64,000 nt of DNA from contig CANEZP010000011.1 of assembly GCA_947444305.1 (NCBI GenBank), positions 1 to 64,000 on the forward strand, read 5' to 3'. Positions 7,264 to 16,891 of this stretch are shown here, one piece after another. The notes below the pieces were generated by a model. That model made no database searches. It was not told the origin of the DNA and saw only the letters and a list, made by a program, of their open reading frames with translations. This stretch comes from Pseudobdellovibrionaceae bacterium. GTDB lineage: Bacteria > Bdellovibrionota > Bdellovibrionia > Bdellovibrionales > UBA1609. The position numbers and the translations under genes were made by a program. Each line of letters starts with the position of its first letter. Position 1 is the first letter of the stretch.

Positions 7264-8379
7264 TTAACCCATTCCCGCTTTGGCGCCGGTTTTGTTCAAC
7301 GTGTTGATCAAACCCTGAGACATCGCGGCGTCGTTTAGATCACCTGTTTTCATGCTAGCAGCTTTACCGGCGTTCGGTTTATTTTCCGGCTTAACCTCGG
7401 CTTTTTTTAGACCTTCAGTCGATCCGGGCAAAGTTTGCCCGTTTGCCGAAGCGCCCTGAGGTGCTTGGCCAGCGGGTTTCCCGGGAGCGGGAGGAGTCAT
7501 CGACATGCCGGGCATTTGCTGCATCATCTGTTGCATCATCTGTGAGTTCGGCGCCTGAAGTGTATTCATGTCTTGCGCAGAACCGTCGCTGATGGATTTT
7601 ACGTCGTCCATGCTGACGACTTGTTTACCGACCATCAACTGCGGACCTTTGGGAGTGAAATTCACGCCGCTGATCGTGCCTTCGGTTTTCGTTTCGATAT
7701 GCATTTTCTTGCCGTTGCTGGCGGTGGCTTCGAACGCGATCGTGTAATCGCCCGGAGCGGCTTTCGAACCGTCGTCGGTCATACCGTTCCAGTTGAGTTC
7801 GTTCTTACCCGTTTTCAAATTCTTATATTCCAAATTGCGAATTGGATTACCGGCGGCGTCTTTGACGACCATTTTTAATTCTTGCGCGTCCGAAGGCAGC
7901 GTGAAACGGATATCGTGCGCCGATTCGGTGTCGGTGCGGCTGACTTTCGAATTATCCGTCGTGATCGTCTTGCCGATGAAGGAAAGCGCTTGGAAGTTGG
8001 TGTTCGGCTGCGCATCTTTACGCAAGCCCGAAATACCCGAATCGATGTTCGCCAATTTTTCAAGTTGCGTAAACTGCGCGAGCTGGGCGGCCATCTCGTG
8101 GGACTTCAAAGGATTGGTGGGATCTTGGTTCTTCATTTGCGTGAGCAATAAAGTCATAAACGCATCTTTTCCCAATTCGGGATCACCGACCGTGCGCATT
8201 TTTTTGCTGGCGTCGATGTGATTCGGATCGGCGACTTTATTAAGAACTTCGCCGATGTCTTCGTCGGCAAAAAACTTTTCACGATCGGCGGCGCTCACGT
8301 TATTGGTGTTGTCGGCCTTCTGCGAACTTTGTTGCGGAGCCGTCGTCCAAGTTTGTGTTCCACCTTTTACGCTCATCAT
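7264..8379 (-). CDS. flgD: Flagellar hook capping protein FlgD
   Basis: A 371-aa scaffold protein that caps the growing hook. The conserved FlgD N-domain is visible at about residues 70-115 (KDAFMTLLLTQMKNQDPTNP, then MAAQLAQFTQLEKLANID). The FlgD Ig-like domain follows (LKMVVKDAAGNPIRNLEY, NELNWNGMTDDGSKAAPGDY). It is longer than typical FlgD (about 220-250 aa) because of a leader of about 60 residues and a disordered tail rich in Met, Gln, Pro and Gly (NSQMMQQMMQQMPGMSM). ATG 8379 is followed by a second ATG; either could be used. It lies 3 nt downstream of fliK. Confidence 0.95.
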   Translation of the reverse strand: MMSVKGGTQTWTTAPQQSSQKADNTNNVSAADREKFFADEDIGEVLNKVADPNHIDASKKMRTVGDPELGKDAFMTLLLTQMKNQDPTNPLKSHEMAAQLAQFTQLEKLANIDSGISGLRKDAQPNTNFQALSFIGKTITTDNSKVSRTDTESAHDIRFTLPSDAQELKMVVKDAAGNPIRNLEYKNLKTGKNELNWNGMTDDGSKAAPGDYTIAFEATASNGKKMHIETKTEGTISGVNFTPKGPQLMVGKQVVSMDDVKSISDGSAQDMNTLQAPNSQMMQQMMQQMPGMSMTPPAPGKPAGQAPQGASANGQTLPGSTEGLKKAEVKPENKPNAGKAASMKTGDLNDAAMSQGLINTLNKTGAKAGMG

Positions 8380-8382
8380 AAA

Positions 8383-10302
8383 TTAGGCCACCAAATCTAG
8401 TCTGCGGTTAATGTTCTTGCGTTGGGCGGTCACGTTCGGCGCTTGAAGATCGCGTGGTGCGTCGCCCTGCCCTTTATAAAGTTTCGCGCTCGGAGTTTCG
8501 AATTGGCTACGGCGCCATCCCTGATTGTCCTGGCGGAATTGTTCCCAAGCGGTTTGCGTCTGCTGTCTTTGCGCGTCTTGGTACTGTTGTTCTAATTGTT
8601 TGCCGAGGTTTGAAGCGGTATCGATCTTGATCGTGTCGAGCTTCAAATCATTAGCGTGCAACGAGGACTTCAGTTCGCCGAGCTGACGTTCGATCAACTT
8701 CTTGGCTTCATCACTCTCGGTGATCATTTGGACTTGGACTTTGCCTTCGTGAACCGAAACTTTCATCGCCACTTCGCCCATGCCGTCGGGGGTCAGGGTG
8801 ACTTTCATCTCGCCGCCGCCCTCGTGAACCATGATTTGGGCTTTATCGACCAAGTCCGGAACGGAAATCGGTTCCTTCGCCATCTTGGTCATCTCGGCTT
8901 GAAATTCGGCCGAGGGTGCCGCCACGTTCTGATTCTTCGCTTCACCGGCAAGGCCCGCGCCTAAGAAAGAAGCGTCCGAAGAATACTCCCCGTCTTCTTC
9001 AGAATCTTTACCTGAAGTCAGATCTTCGAGTAAGCCTTTGACCGATCCTGCCGAAAGACTTCCCGCGGCCGCGGCTTGCATCGCCGTATCTGCGCCGACG
9101 GCCGAAGCGCCACCGGCCACCGCGGCCGCAACGGGCGCGGCCGACATCTCACCGGCTTTAAGAGTACCGGTCTTCGTTTGTGGCGAGAGGAAAGCGCGAA
9201 CCATTTCGTCGATCGTGTTTTTAGGCTCGGCTTTCTCACCAGGCACTTGCGGGAAATTTGTCGGCGGTGCCGAAACGTTCATGCCCGGGATTTCCGAAGC
9301 GGGCGCCGCGATGGTCGTCATTTCCATGTCACGGCCGGCGGGACGACCCATCGCCGCGGCGGCTTCGCCCTTGGCGCTAAGGGCCGCGACCTGGGCTTGC
9401 GTCATCATCCCGGCCGAAGCTTGGGGATTCTTCATGAAAAAGTTTTGTTGTAACTGATCAACGCCGCGGTTGATCGTCTTGCGCTGAGCTTCGCGCTGGG
9501 ACATCAACGTCAGATTGATTTGTTTTTGGGACTTACCGAGCTCTTCGCCCATCGAATTAGACTTGGTCTTGGCGATAAGATCCGAAAGATAGTTCTTTGC
9601 CGTTTGTGACTGCTCGGCGTTTAAACCTAAAGCGGTAACGACCGCGTTGATCGTCTCTTGCGGAGGCTGCGCGAGTTCTTCGTCGCTTAGTTCCGCGAAG
9701 GCCGAAAGAACGTCTTCGGCGGAGACGTCTAAATCATCCTTCATCTTGCGAAGGAAGTCGTTCCAAACAACCCGGCGGGTCAACGAATCAACGCCGTCTT
9801 CTTGTGACGATAGATTCTGAACCGCTTCGCCCTCGGTGGGCACGCCGGTATCGATCAGGCTCGGCTCGCCGACCGCCTTGCTGTTGACGAGGCGGTCGTT
9901 GATCGGTGCGGCACCGTTTACGGTGGGACCGTTTAAGGCGGGCCCGTTCGGCTGAACCGGTAAAGATTGTGCTTCGGCATTTTTCTGGCCTTCAGGATCT
10001 CGCGAGTTTTCGCGAGAAGCTGATTGGTCGCTTCCCGCTTTCGGATCGCGCAACGCCGGCTTTTGCTCGCGGGCGTCGGTCTTCGAATCACGGGCGTCGG
10101 GTTTGCCCGGCTTCGCGTAAGGTTTAGCGTCGCGGGCTTCCACCTTCTCGACCGATTCAATCTTCTTCTGCGGAGTAGTCGGCGACGGATTAGTCTTTCC
10201 CAATACTTCTTCGAAAGACTTTAAAGCCTTCTCGGAAGACGGCTTATTGGATTGCTTCTGCAATCCGCTCATGCCCATGTTGGAAAGTCCGTTCAGCTTC
10301 AC
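8383..10302 (-). CDS. fliK: Flagellar hook-length control protein FliK
   Basis: A 639-aa protein with the usual FliK plan. A long, low-complexity, charged and Ala/Pro-rich N-terminal ruler region comes first, including KPDARDSKTDAREQKPALRD-type repeats at about residues 60-110. A compact C-terminal Flg_hook domain lies at about residues 490-570 (EMKVTLTPDGMGEVAMKVSV, then QVQMITESDEAKKLIERQLG and ELKSSLHANDLKLDTIKID). It measures hook length and switches export specificity. It sits between the MotE-like gene (5-nt gap) and flgD, as in many flagellar operons. Confidence 0.93.
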   Translation of the reverse strand: MKLNGLSNMGMSGLQKQSNKPSSEKALKSFEEVLGKTNPSPTTPQKKIESVEKVEARDAKPYAKPGKPDARDSKTDAREQKPALRDPKAGSDQSASRENSRDPEGQKNAEAQSLPVQPNGPALNGPTVNGAAPINDRLVNSKAVGEPSLIDTGVPTEGEAVQNLSSQEDGVDSLTRRVVWNDFLRKMKDDLDVSAEDVLSAFAELSDEELAQPPQETINAVVTALGLNAEQSQTAKNYLSDLIAKTKSNSMGEELGKSQKQINLTLMSQREAQRKTINRGVDQLQQNFFMKNPQASAGMMTQAQVAALSAKGEAAAAMGRPAGRDMEMTTIAAPASEIPGMNVSAPPTNFPQVPGEKAEPKNTIDEMVRAFLSPQTKTGTLKAGEMSAAPVAAAVAGGASAVGADTAMQAAAAGSLSAGSVKGLLEDLTSGKDSEEDGEYSSDASFLGAGLAGEAKNQNVAAPSAEFQAEMTKMAKEPISVPDLVDKAQIMVHEGGGEMKVTLTPDGMGEVAMKVSVHEGKVQVQMITESDEAKKLIERQLGELKSSLHANDLKLDTIKIDTASNLGKQLEQQYQDAQRQQTQTAWEQFRQDNQGWRRSQFETPSAKLYKGQGDAPRDLQAPNVTAQRKNINRRLDLVA

Positions 10303-10307
10303 TGCTC

Positions 10308-11192
10308 TTAACCCTTCGGTTCTTCGTGTTTGCGGCGGTAACCGGTGTATTTTTCCGATAACGTTCGCGCTTTATCCGCCGGCAACAAATTCATGATCTC
10401 GGCGGCATTCTTCTTTTTCATCTTCGCTAAAACTTCAACCGCGAGATCCTCGTTGATCGTCCCGATAACATCCGCCGCTTGTTTCGGCTTCATGTTCGAG
10501 TACAAGTCCACGAGCTTAGCTACTTTCTCTTGGTCAATGTCGACCCGGTCTTTCAAGATTTGCGCAATTTGGTTTCGCATGTCTTCCAATTGCACGATTC
10601 TTTTATCCAGCTCGACCTTCTGCTTCTGCAATTCCTCTTCCAACTCTGAGAGTTCTTTTTCGCGCATGTCGAGCTCGTCTTTACGCTGCTTCAACTTTTC
10701 GAAATGACTCAAGTCTTCCGGAACAGCGCTCTTCGCTTCGGGCCCATGGTCGGGATTGGCGGCGCCATGGCCCGCGGCAGCTTTTTCCGTTTTTCCTGAC
10801 GGTGACTTGGATTTTTCTGCCGGTTTGGCGTCGCTCGCCGAGGCCGGGCCCATCGCGTTGATCTCGATCCGGCTCGCCAAATTTTCTACGAATTCAGGAT
10901 TTACTAAATACGTACCCAGACCGCCGAGCGTTACGGCTAGACCCGCGAGCGCCTTCCAGGGGAAGGGATTGTGCTTCTTCGGCTTTTTGAAATTCACGGC
11001 ACGGCGTAAGCGCTCTTCTTGCAACTCTTCGACGGTAAAGGTTTTGGGCGTGGGCTTCCCGCCGCCTTTAGGTGCCGAGGCCGCCGATTTAGGCGCGGAC
11101 TTCTTTGCGGTAAACTGCGGAGGACGCGACTTAAAGTTAACCGTATCCTTTTTAGCTTCAGAAGCTTTTTTAAAGAATTGTTGGTAACTCAT
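10308..11192 (-). CDS. MotE-like flagellar membrane protein
   Basis: A 294-aa protein with a basic cytoplasmic N-terminus, one membrane helix at about 78-97 (FPWKALAGLAVTLGGLGTYL), a coiled coil at about 160-220 (ELDMREKELSELEEELQKQK), and a C-terminal domain resembling the MgtE N-terminal/FliG-like fold (KLVDLYSNMKPKQAADVIGT, VEVLAKMKKKNAAEIMNLL). This is the MotE plan, a chaperone or partner of MotA/MotB or FliG-related parts. It overlaps fliJ by 4 nt and precedes fliK, so it is part of the flagellar transcript. The name is by architecture and context. Confidence 0.75.
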   Translation of the reverse strand: MSYQQFFKKASEAKKDTVNFKSRPPQFTAKKSAPKSAASAPKGGGKPTPKTFTVEELQEERLRRAVNFKKPKKHNPFPWKALAGLAVTLGGLGTYLVNPEFVENLASRIEINAMGPASASDAKPAEKSKSPSGKTEKAAAGHGAANPDHGPEAKSAVPEDLSHFEKLKQRKDELDMREKELSELEEELQKQKVELDKRIVQLEDMRNQIAQILKDRVDIDQEKVAKLVDLYSNMKPKQAADVIGTINEDLAVEVLAKMKKKNAAEIMNLLPADKARTLSEKYTGYRRKHEEPKG

Positions 11193-11638
11193 TTTTTACC
11201 CCATGCTTGTCGGGCCATCGTCATGTCGTCTTGTTCTTTCGTTTCAACTTGCCGTAAGAATTCTTGATGTTCGATTTTCTTTTTCTCTTTCAATTTCACG
11301 AGCATCTTTTTATCTCGCGCGGCGGAAACTAGCGCTTCCTGTTTTTCTTCGGCAATTTGCAGAAGCACCCGTGCCGCCTGGCGCATCGCCTCGATGCGGA
11401 TCTTATGGCCGCCCATGAAACTTTCCATTTCACGGATCTGCTCGATGCTGTGGCCTTGACCCGCGCGCTGCGCTTGCGAAACTTCGTCACGCACTTCATC
11501 AAGCCGGCGGTACATGCCTTCAATCTTACGCAAGCATTCGTCGACGTTCGCTTGCGCTTCGGCGTATTCACGTTGCGCGAGTTCCTCGAGGCGTTTGCGG
11601 TGTTTCAAAACGTTTTCGAGGTTGAACTTGAACTTCAT
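11189..11638 (-). CDS. fliJ: Flagellar export protein FliJ
   Basis: A 149-aa, nearly all-helical coiled-coil protein starting MKFKFNLENVLKHRKRLEEL, the characteristic FliJ opening. It acts as the central stalk of the export ATPase, in contact with the FliI hexamer. It lies 1 nt after fliI and overlaps the MotE-like gene by 4 nt. Identification rests on the N-terminal signature, size, coiled-coil character and position. Confidence 0.92.
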   Translation of the reverse strand: MKFKFNLENVLKHRKRLEELAQREYAEAQANVDECLRKIEGMYRRLDEVRDEVSQAQRAGQGHSIEQIREMESFMGGHKIRIEAMRQAARVLLQIAEEKQEALVSAARDKKMLVKLKEKKKIEHQEFLRQVETKEQDDMTMARQAWGKK

Positions 11639-11639
11639 A

Positions 11640-12953
11640 TTAATCGAGCCCCATCAACATGTGCTCGGCCTCTTCGAAGTTCGAATCTTCTTCTACCAAC
11701 TGCTTCATCATGCGCTGGATCGGCTCTTCCATGCGGATCGCCTGATCAATCTTAGGGTTCGAGCCGGTTTTGTAAGCGCCGATGTTGATTAAGTCTTCGG
11801 CCTCTTTGTAAACGGCCATCATTTCACGCACGCGCATCGACTGGCGGAAATGATCGTCGGAAACCACGTTTCGCATAACGCGTGAGGTGCTCTGTAAGAT
11901 ATCAACCGCGGGGAAATGCCCACGGTGCGCGAGACCGCGCGAAAGTACGATGTGACCGTCGACGATCGAGCGCACGGTGTCCCCGATGGGGTCATTCATG
12001 TCATCGCCCTCGACCAGTACGGTGTACAGGCCGGTGATGCTGCCTTTACCGTCGAACGTGCCCGCGCGCTCAAGCAACTTGGGCATTAATGCGAACGTGC
12101 TCGGCGTGTAGCCCTTCGTCGCCGGGGGCTCGCCGATGTTCAAACCGATTTCACGTTGCGCCATCGCGAAGCGCGTGACCGAATCCATAATTAATAATAC
12201 GTCTTTGCCCTCTTGGCAGAAGTATTCGGCGATCGTCGTTGCCACGAAGGCCGCGCGAGTACGCACCAAGGCGGATTGATCGCTGGTCGCGACCACGATT
12301 ACGGATTTCTTCAAACCTTCTTCGCCTAAAGTGTGCTCGATAAATTCGCGGACTTCACGGCCCCGCTCACCGACCATCGCGATCACGTTCACGTCGGCCT
12401 TGGAATTTCGCGCCATCATCCCGATGAGAACCGACTTACCGACGCCCGAGCCCGCCATGATTCCCACGCGTTGGCCTTTGCCGAGCGTGATCATCGAGTC
12501 GATGCTGCGCACGCCGAGGCCCATCGTCTCGCGGATGGGCGGCCGGTTGAGCGGATTACCCGCCTGCGCGTAGAGCGGCATTTCTTCGGATAAAAACAAA
12601 TCGCCTTTAGAATCGATCGGGTCGCCGAGTCCGTTGACCACGCGGCCGAGTAAACCGGGACCGACCGCAACGGTCGCCGTATTCCGGCGCACAAGAATCG
12701 TCGAACCTAAGCCAAGCCCGCGCATCTCGCCGAGGGGCATGAGCAAAACTTCGCGATCGCGGAAGCCGACGACTTCCGTTAAGAAACTCGGCGCGCCCGA
12801 ATTGGGAAAAATCTCACAAACGGTACCGATCGAAACTTCGGGGATAAAACCGCTGATCATCGCGCCGGTGACTTGCGTCACCTTACCGATGTCACGGGTC
12901 AGCTGCGCCGTTTCGAGTGCCCGTTCGTATTTTTGAAAGTTAATGCTTTCCAA
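11640..12953 (-). CDS. fliI: Flagellum-specific ATPase FliI
   Basis: A 437-aa F1-beta-like ATPase of the flagellar type III export apparatus. Visible motifs: Walker A AGSGVGKS (around residue 165), VGERGREVREFIEHTLGEEG, Walker B VLLIMDSVTRFAMAQREIGL, and the family-specific GEPPATKGYTPSTF. It is of full normal length. It follows fliH by 8 nt and precedes fliJ, the classical fliH-fliI-fliJ order. Confidence 0.97.
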   Translation of the reverse strand: MESINFQKYERALETAQLTRDIGKVTQVTGAMISGFIPEVSIGTVCEIFPNSGAPSFLTEVVGFRDREVLLMPLGEMRGLGLGSTILVRRNTATVAVGPGLLGRVVNGLGDPIDSKGDLFLSEEMPLYAQAGNPLNRPPIRETMGLGVRSIDSMITLGKGQRVGIMAGSGVGKSVLIGMMARNSKADVNVIAMVGERGREVREFIEHTLGEEGLKKSVIVVATSDQSALVRTRAAFVATTIAEYFCQEGKDVLLIMDSVTRFAMAQREIGLNIGEPPATKGYTPSTFALMPKLLERAGTFDGKGSITGLYTVLVEGDDMNDPIGDTVRSIVDGHIVLSRGLAHRGHFPAVDILQSTSRVMRNVVSDDHFRQSMRVREMMAVYKEAEDLINIGAYKTGSNPKIDQAIRMEEPIQRMMKQLVEEDSNFEEAEHMLMGLD

Positions 12954-12961
12954 TTTCCGGC

Positions 12962-13738
12962 CTAATCTTTTTTATCTTGGGGCTTGTGGGGCATGCGGCC
13001 CTGAAGCGCCTGCCAGGTGCGTTCGACGCGCTCTTCTAATGTTGCGTCCACGTCACCGTATTCCGTTTGGATCAAACAACCACCGGGTCTGACGTTCTCG
13101 TCGACCACGAAGTTGAGGCGTTTTAATGAATCGATCTTCTGTCCGCTCTTCTGCTGCAAATGCTCAAGGAAGCTGAGATCTTCCTGCGAGAGGCGGACAT
13201 TGATGCGTTCGTCGTTTTGGAATTCGTTGACCACGTGCTGGAGAATCTCCCAAACGGCGTCGCGGTTCTCTTCGAGGTCGCGCATCGCGATGCGCTTCGC
13301 GACTTGGTAAACCATCGTGACCAGCGCGTTTTCGTTATCGACCATCAGGTGAGTCTTTAATTCTTCGAAACGTTTAAGAATCGATTCCATCGATTGCATT
13401 TGCGCGAGCAAATTGGCCTTTTCTTCTTGGAAGGCTTTTTCGGTGCCTTCGATCAAACCGAGGTCGTAACCCTCTTTGTAGGATTTTTCCTGAACTTCCT
13501 TAAGCCGCTCGAGGACCTGCGCGTTGATCTTGTCTTGGTGCGCGTCGTCCTCTAACTGCGAGATCCCCGCCTGCTTGGCGATCAATTCCGAAATTTGGAA
13601 ATCTGAAGAGATGAAAGCATCTTCGTTCACGAAAGAGCGCGCGACGTTCGAAGTACCGGCGCTCAGCTCGCGCGGTTTGTAATCGAAGGTCGTTGCTTCG
13701 GCCGAACTGCGCTTGATTATGCTTTTCTCGAGAGCCAC
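12962..13738 (-). CDS. fliH: Flagellar assembly protein FliH
   Basis: A 258-aa regulator of the FliI ATPase. It has a helical, Glu/Lys-rich middle with small-xxx-small repeats (YKEGYDLGLIEGTEKAF) and the conserved C-terminal FliH segment VRPGGCLIQTEYGDVDATLE followed by ERVERTWQAL. The N-terminal 60 residues are variable, as is common. The position between fliG and fliI is canonical. Confidence 0.93.
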   Translation of the reverse strand: MALEKSIIKRSSAEATTFDYKPRELSAGTSNVARSFVNEDAFISSDFQISELIAKQAGISQLEDDAHQDKINAQVLERLKEVQEKSYKEGYDLGLIEGTEKAFQEEKANLLAQMQSMESILKRFEELKTHLMVDNENALVTMVYQVAKRIAMRDLEENRDAVWEILQHVVNEFQNDERINVRLSQEDLSFLEHLQQKSGQKIDSLKRLNFVVDENVRPGGCLIQTEYGDVDATLEERVERTWQALQGRMPHKPQDKKD

Positions 13739-13756
13739 TTAAATCTTTCCCTTCAA

Positions 13757-14800
13757 CTAAACGAGCGCGTCTTCCGAACCACCACGAGCGATCAAAATCT
13801 TGCCTTCTTGTTCCAAGCGGCGTGCGGCGTTGACGATTTCCACCTGCGCCGATTCGACGTCGCTCAAACGCGCCGGTCCCATGTTCCCCAGGTCGTCCAT
13901 GAGGAGCTTGGCCGCACGTTGAGAGATGTTCTTGAAGATCTTTGTACGGATCTCTTCGTTGGCGGTTTTGAGCGCCAGCAAAAGCTTGTCGTTCGGAACT
14001 TCCTTGAGCAGCGTTTGAATGCCCTTGTCGTCGATCTTGATGATGTCTTCGAAAACGAACATGAGCTTGCGAATTTCTTCCGCCAAGATCGGGTCTTTCT
14101 CTTCGATGCGGGACATGATCGCGGTTTCCGTGTTCTTGTCCATGACGTTGAGCATTTCGGCAACCGGCTGAACTCCACCGAGCGAAGCTTGCTCGACGGT
14201 ACCGAGGGTCGAAAGTTCTTGCCGCAAAACGCGATCGACTTCGGCGATGAGCTCGGGCGCAACGTGATCCAAGTTAGACAAACGCAAGACGACCTCGGCC
14301 TGCAGGGATTCGGGCAAGCGCTTCAAGACTTCGCCTTTTTTCTCGGGCTCAAGGTGCGCCAGGATAACCGCGATGGTTTGCGGATGTTCGTTGATAAGAA
14401 AGTTACTCAACGACTTCGCGTCAACCATTTCGAGTGATTCTAAATTACGTGCGGTCGGCGATGCGGCCGATAAGTGACCTAAGATTCCGCGTGCGCGCTC
14501 TTCTCCGACGGCTTCGATGACGGTATCTTTGCTGGTGCTATTTTCGCTAAAAATGTAGTCCGAAGATTCTGAGACGAGTTCGTAATATTCTTCCAAAACG
14601 CGTTTGGTCACTTCGACCGGTACGATCCGGTATTTTTGCATGACGCCCAAGAGCTTACGGATATCGCCGTCATCCACGAACTTAAAAAGTTTCTTGGCCG
14701 CTTCGGGACCGAGGTAGTTCATAAGAATGGCGGCTTTATCGAAGCCACGCAGTTCTTCGTACTTAACGTTTTCAAGTCGGTTCAGGCGAATAGCGGTCAT
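13757..14800 (-). CDS. fliG: Flagellar motor switch protein FliG
   Basis: A 347-aa rotor protein linking the MS ring to the torque-generating units. Seen are the N-terminal FliF-binding domain (AAILMNYLGPEAAKKLFKF), the middle EHPQTIAVILAHL motif (about residue 138), and the C-terminal torque helix region (FVFEDIIKIDDKGIQTLLKE and MGPARLSDVESAQVEIVNA). The start codon overlaps the fliF stop by 4 nt. Confidence 0.97.
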   Translation of the reverse strand: MTAIRLNRLENVKYEELRGFDKAAILMNYLGPEAAKKLFKFVDDGDIRKLLGVMQKYRIVPVEVTKRVLEEYYELVSESSDYIFSENSTSKDTVIEAVGEERARGILGHLSAASPTARNLESLEMVDAKSLSNFLINEHPQTIAVILAHLEPEKKGEVLKRLPESLQAEVVLRLSNLDHVAPELIAEVDRVLRQELSTLGTVEQASLGGVQPVAEMLNVMDKNTETAIMSRIEEKDPILAEEIRKLMFVFEDIIKIDDKGIQTLLKEVPNDKLLLALKTANEEIRTKIFKNISQRAAKLLMDDLGNMGPARLSDVESAQVEIVNAARRLEQEGKILIARGGSEDALV

Positions 14801-16446
14801 GCATCCTTCCTAGAGAGCCAGAGGCTAAACGCGCCGGCGGCTTTTTCGGTATCTAGCTCCATCAAATTCATGATGCGTTCTTTGAGCAACTCGCTCTCGG
14901 CCTTGTCGGGATCGAGCGATTCTTCGAGCACCGGCAACGCCCCGCTCATGCCGGGCAATGAATTGTCGACGCTCTGTAATTCTTCGAGTTCTTCGATCGT
15001 TTTCGGCAACATATCCTCCACGGTGTCTTGGAAGCTGTCGGTGATCCAACGCATGAACGGACGGATAATAACGAAGAACACCAGCCCCAGCGTGAAAGCG
15101 ATCATCAACCACTTCACGAACGAGTGGAGAATCTTTTTGCGCTCCAAAGTGGTCAGCAGTTTTTCGGCTTCGCTGAAGTCTTCTTTTTGGAACGCGATAT
15201 TTTCGACGGTCACGGTATCGCCACGGCTGGCCGAAAATCCTACGGTGCCGCGGATGATCTGCTCGATCTTCTTCATTTCTTCGGGACTGCGCGCCGTCCA
15301 CTGCTCAACCATGTTGCCGTCTTTGTCGGGCGCCATCTTGATAACGCCGTCGACGAGCACGGCCACGCTGATGCGCTCAATGCCGCCCGCGGCTTCTTTC
15401 GTATTGCGCACGGTTTTGGGAACTTCGTAATTCGAAGTCTTCAATTCTTTACGAACGTTTTGTTTAAAGCCGACCGTACCGTTGTCTTCCGCGCCGGGTA
15501 AGTTCGAACGCGCGCCCGGGATGCCGGTGGGGTTCGAGCGTGCACCGTCGAGAACTTCTTCTTCGGTCTGTTGCGACTTCAAAGCGGTTCCGTCGGCGTT
15601 CACTTCTTCTTCGGTCATGACGCTCGAACGTTGGTTCAACGAAGCATCGACGCGGGCGATCACTTTGCCGTTGCCGACGACGCGTGCGAGAACGGATTCG
15701 ACACGTTCCTCGATGCCTTCTTCGGTCTTGCGCTTAAGATCCATCAGCTCACCGGTCATGGCCGATTCGCTGGAATAGTGTTTGCTCAAAACTTTACCGC
15801 GCGAATCAACGACGTTCACGTTTTCGGCCTCGAGACCTTCAACGGCGCTCGACACCAAAAACGTGATTCCGCGCACTTGCTCGGGGCTCAAGTTTTTACC
15901 GGGATGCAATTCAACGATAACGGAAGCGGTGGTCTTACCACCCTCTTCCAAAAAGGTTTTCTTCGCGGGTAAAGCGAGAATGACCTTCGACTGCTTAACG
16001 GCCATCAACGTATTGATCCCGCGCATGAGTTCGCCCTGCAGCGCGCGCTGGTAATTGATCTTTTGCGCGTACGAAGTCGTTCCGAAGTCTTGCTTGTCGA
16101 AGAGTTCCAGGCCGATCTGAACTTTCCCGGCACCGCCGAGTTCGGTCATGATCGCCATCTGCGTGGAGTGTAATAGCTCTTTCGAGATCATGATCGTCGC
16201 GCCGTTGTCGGCGATCTTGAACGGGATCCCGCGCTTTTGCAATTGATCGACGATTTGCGGAAGTTGATCGGGCGCGATGTTCGTGAAGAGCGGAACGTGG
16301 TTAGTGCCCGTCAACATCATCGCGATCACGACCGCGCCGACGAGTCCGATGACGGCCGCGCCCATGACGCTCAAACGCTTCACGGGGGTCAAGTTCTTGT
16401 AGAACTGACGGAACTGCGCGATTAAATGGCTGAACAACTTACCCAT
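14797..16446 (-). CDS. fliF: Flagellar MS-ring protein FliF
   Basis: A 549-aa membrane protein that forms the MS ring. The N-terminal membrane helix lies at about 24-46 (LSVMGAAVIGLVGAVVIAMM). The YscJ/FliF ring-building domain follows (YQRALQGELMRGINTLMAVK and LSPEQVRGITFLVSSAVEGL). A second membrane helix is near residue 445 (WLMIAFTLGLVFFVIIRPFM) and an acidic FliG-binding tail closes the protein. It starts 5 nt after fliE and overlaps fliG. Confidence 0.97.
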   Translation of the reverse strand: MGKLFSHLIAQFRQFYKNLTPVKRLSVMGAAVIGLVGAVVIAMMLTGTNHVPLFTNIAPDQLPQIVDQLQKRGIPFKIADNGATIMISKELLHSTQMAIMTELGGAGKVQIGLELFDKQDFGTTSYAQKINYQRALQGELMRGINTLMAVKQSKVILALPAKKTFLEEGGKTTASVIVELHPGKNLSPEQVRGITFLVSSAVEGLEAENVNVVDSRGKVLSKHYSSESAMTGELMDLKRKTEEGIEERVESVLARVVGNGKVIARVDASLNQRSSVMTEEEVNADGTALKSQQTEEEVLDGARSNPTGIPGARSNLPGAEDNGTVGFKQNVRKELKTSNYEVPKTVRNTKEAAGGIERISVAVLVDGVIKMAPDKDGNMVEQWTARSPEEMKKIEQIIRGTVGFSASRGDTVTVENIAFQKEDFSEAEKLLTTLERKKILHSFVKWLMIAFTLGLVFFVIIRPFMRWITDSFQDTVEDMLPKTIEELEELQSVDNSLPGMSGALPVLEESLDPDKAESELLKERIMNLMELDTEKAAGAFSLWLSRKDA

Positions 16447-16451
16447 TTACG

Positions 16452-16796
16452 TTACACCTGCATCTTCATGATTTCTTCGTACGCATTGATGATCTTGTTA
16501 CGTACGGTGGTCATAAGCTTCATCGAGATATCCGCTTTTTCGGTCGCGATCATAACGCCCGCGATATCGTCGGTCTTACCCGTCGATAACTGCTGCATCT
16601 TTACGTCCGCGTCTTTTTGCAAGGAGTTCGTGCTCTGCACGGCTTCTTTGAGAGTGTCGGCAAAACTTTTTTCGCCGTTCGCGCCCTTAGCTTCGGCCGC
16701 GGGGGAGGCGATCGACAGTTTGCTGTCGCGAAGATCCTTAAGGGTTTGGCCTTTTTCGAGAAGCGCATTCGAATTTGATATCGTTAGCCCGTCCAT
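16452..16796 (-). CDS. fliE: Flagellar hook-basal body protein FliE
   Basis: A 114-aa MS-ring/rod junction protein. The conserved segment is NGEKSFADTLKEAVQSTN, followed by DVKMQQLSTGKTDDIAGVMI and the terminal KADISMKLMTTVRNKIINAY with EEIMKMQV, the standard FliE ending. It is the first gene after a 153-nt gap downstream of flgC, so it may have its own promoter. Confidence 0.95.
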   Translation of the reverse strand: MDGLTISNSNALLEKGQTLKDLRDSKLSIASPAAEAKGANGEKSFADTLKEAVQSTNSLQKDADVKMQQLSTGKTDDIAGVMIATEKADISMKLMTTVRNKIINAYEEIMKMQV

Positions 16797-16891
16797 GGAT
16801 CCCCTGCTTCCGTAACGATGGCATCCTGCCTTCGTCGTCTTCGTAGTCGTATATATTGTGCGTCTACATTAAAAGTTTATCAGAACTAATT

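Noticed and set aside
13808-14437. 209-codon plus-strand open frame
   Set aside because: Lies wholly opposite fliG, with low-complexity composition and no start context.
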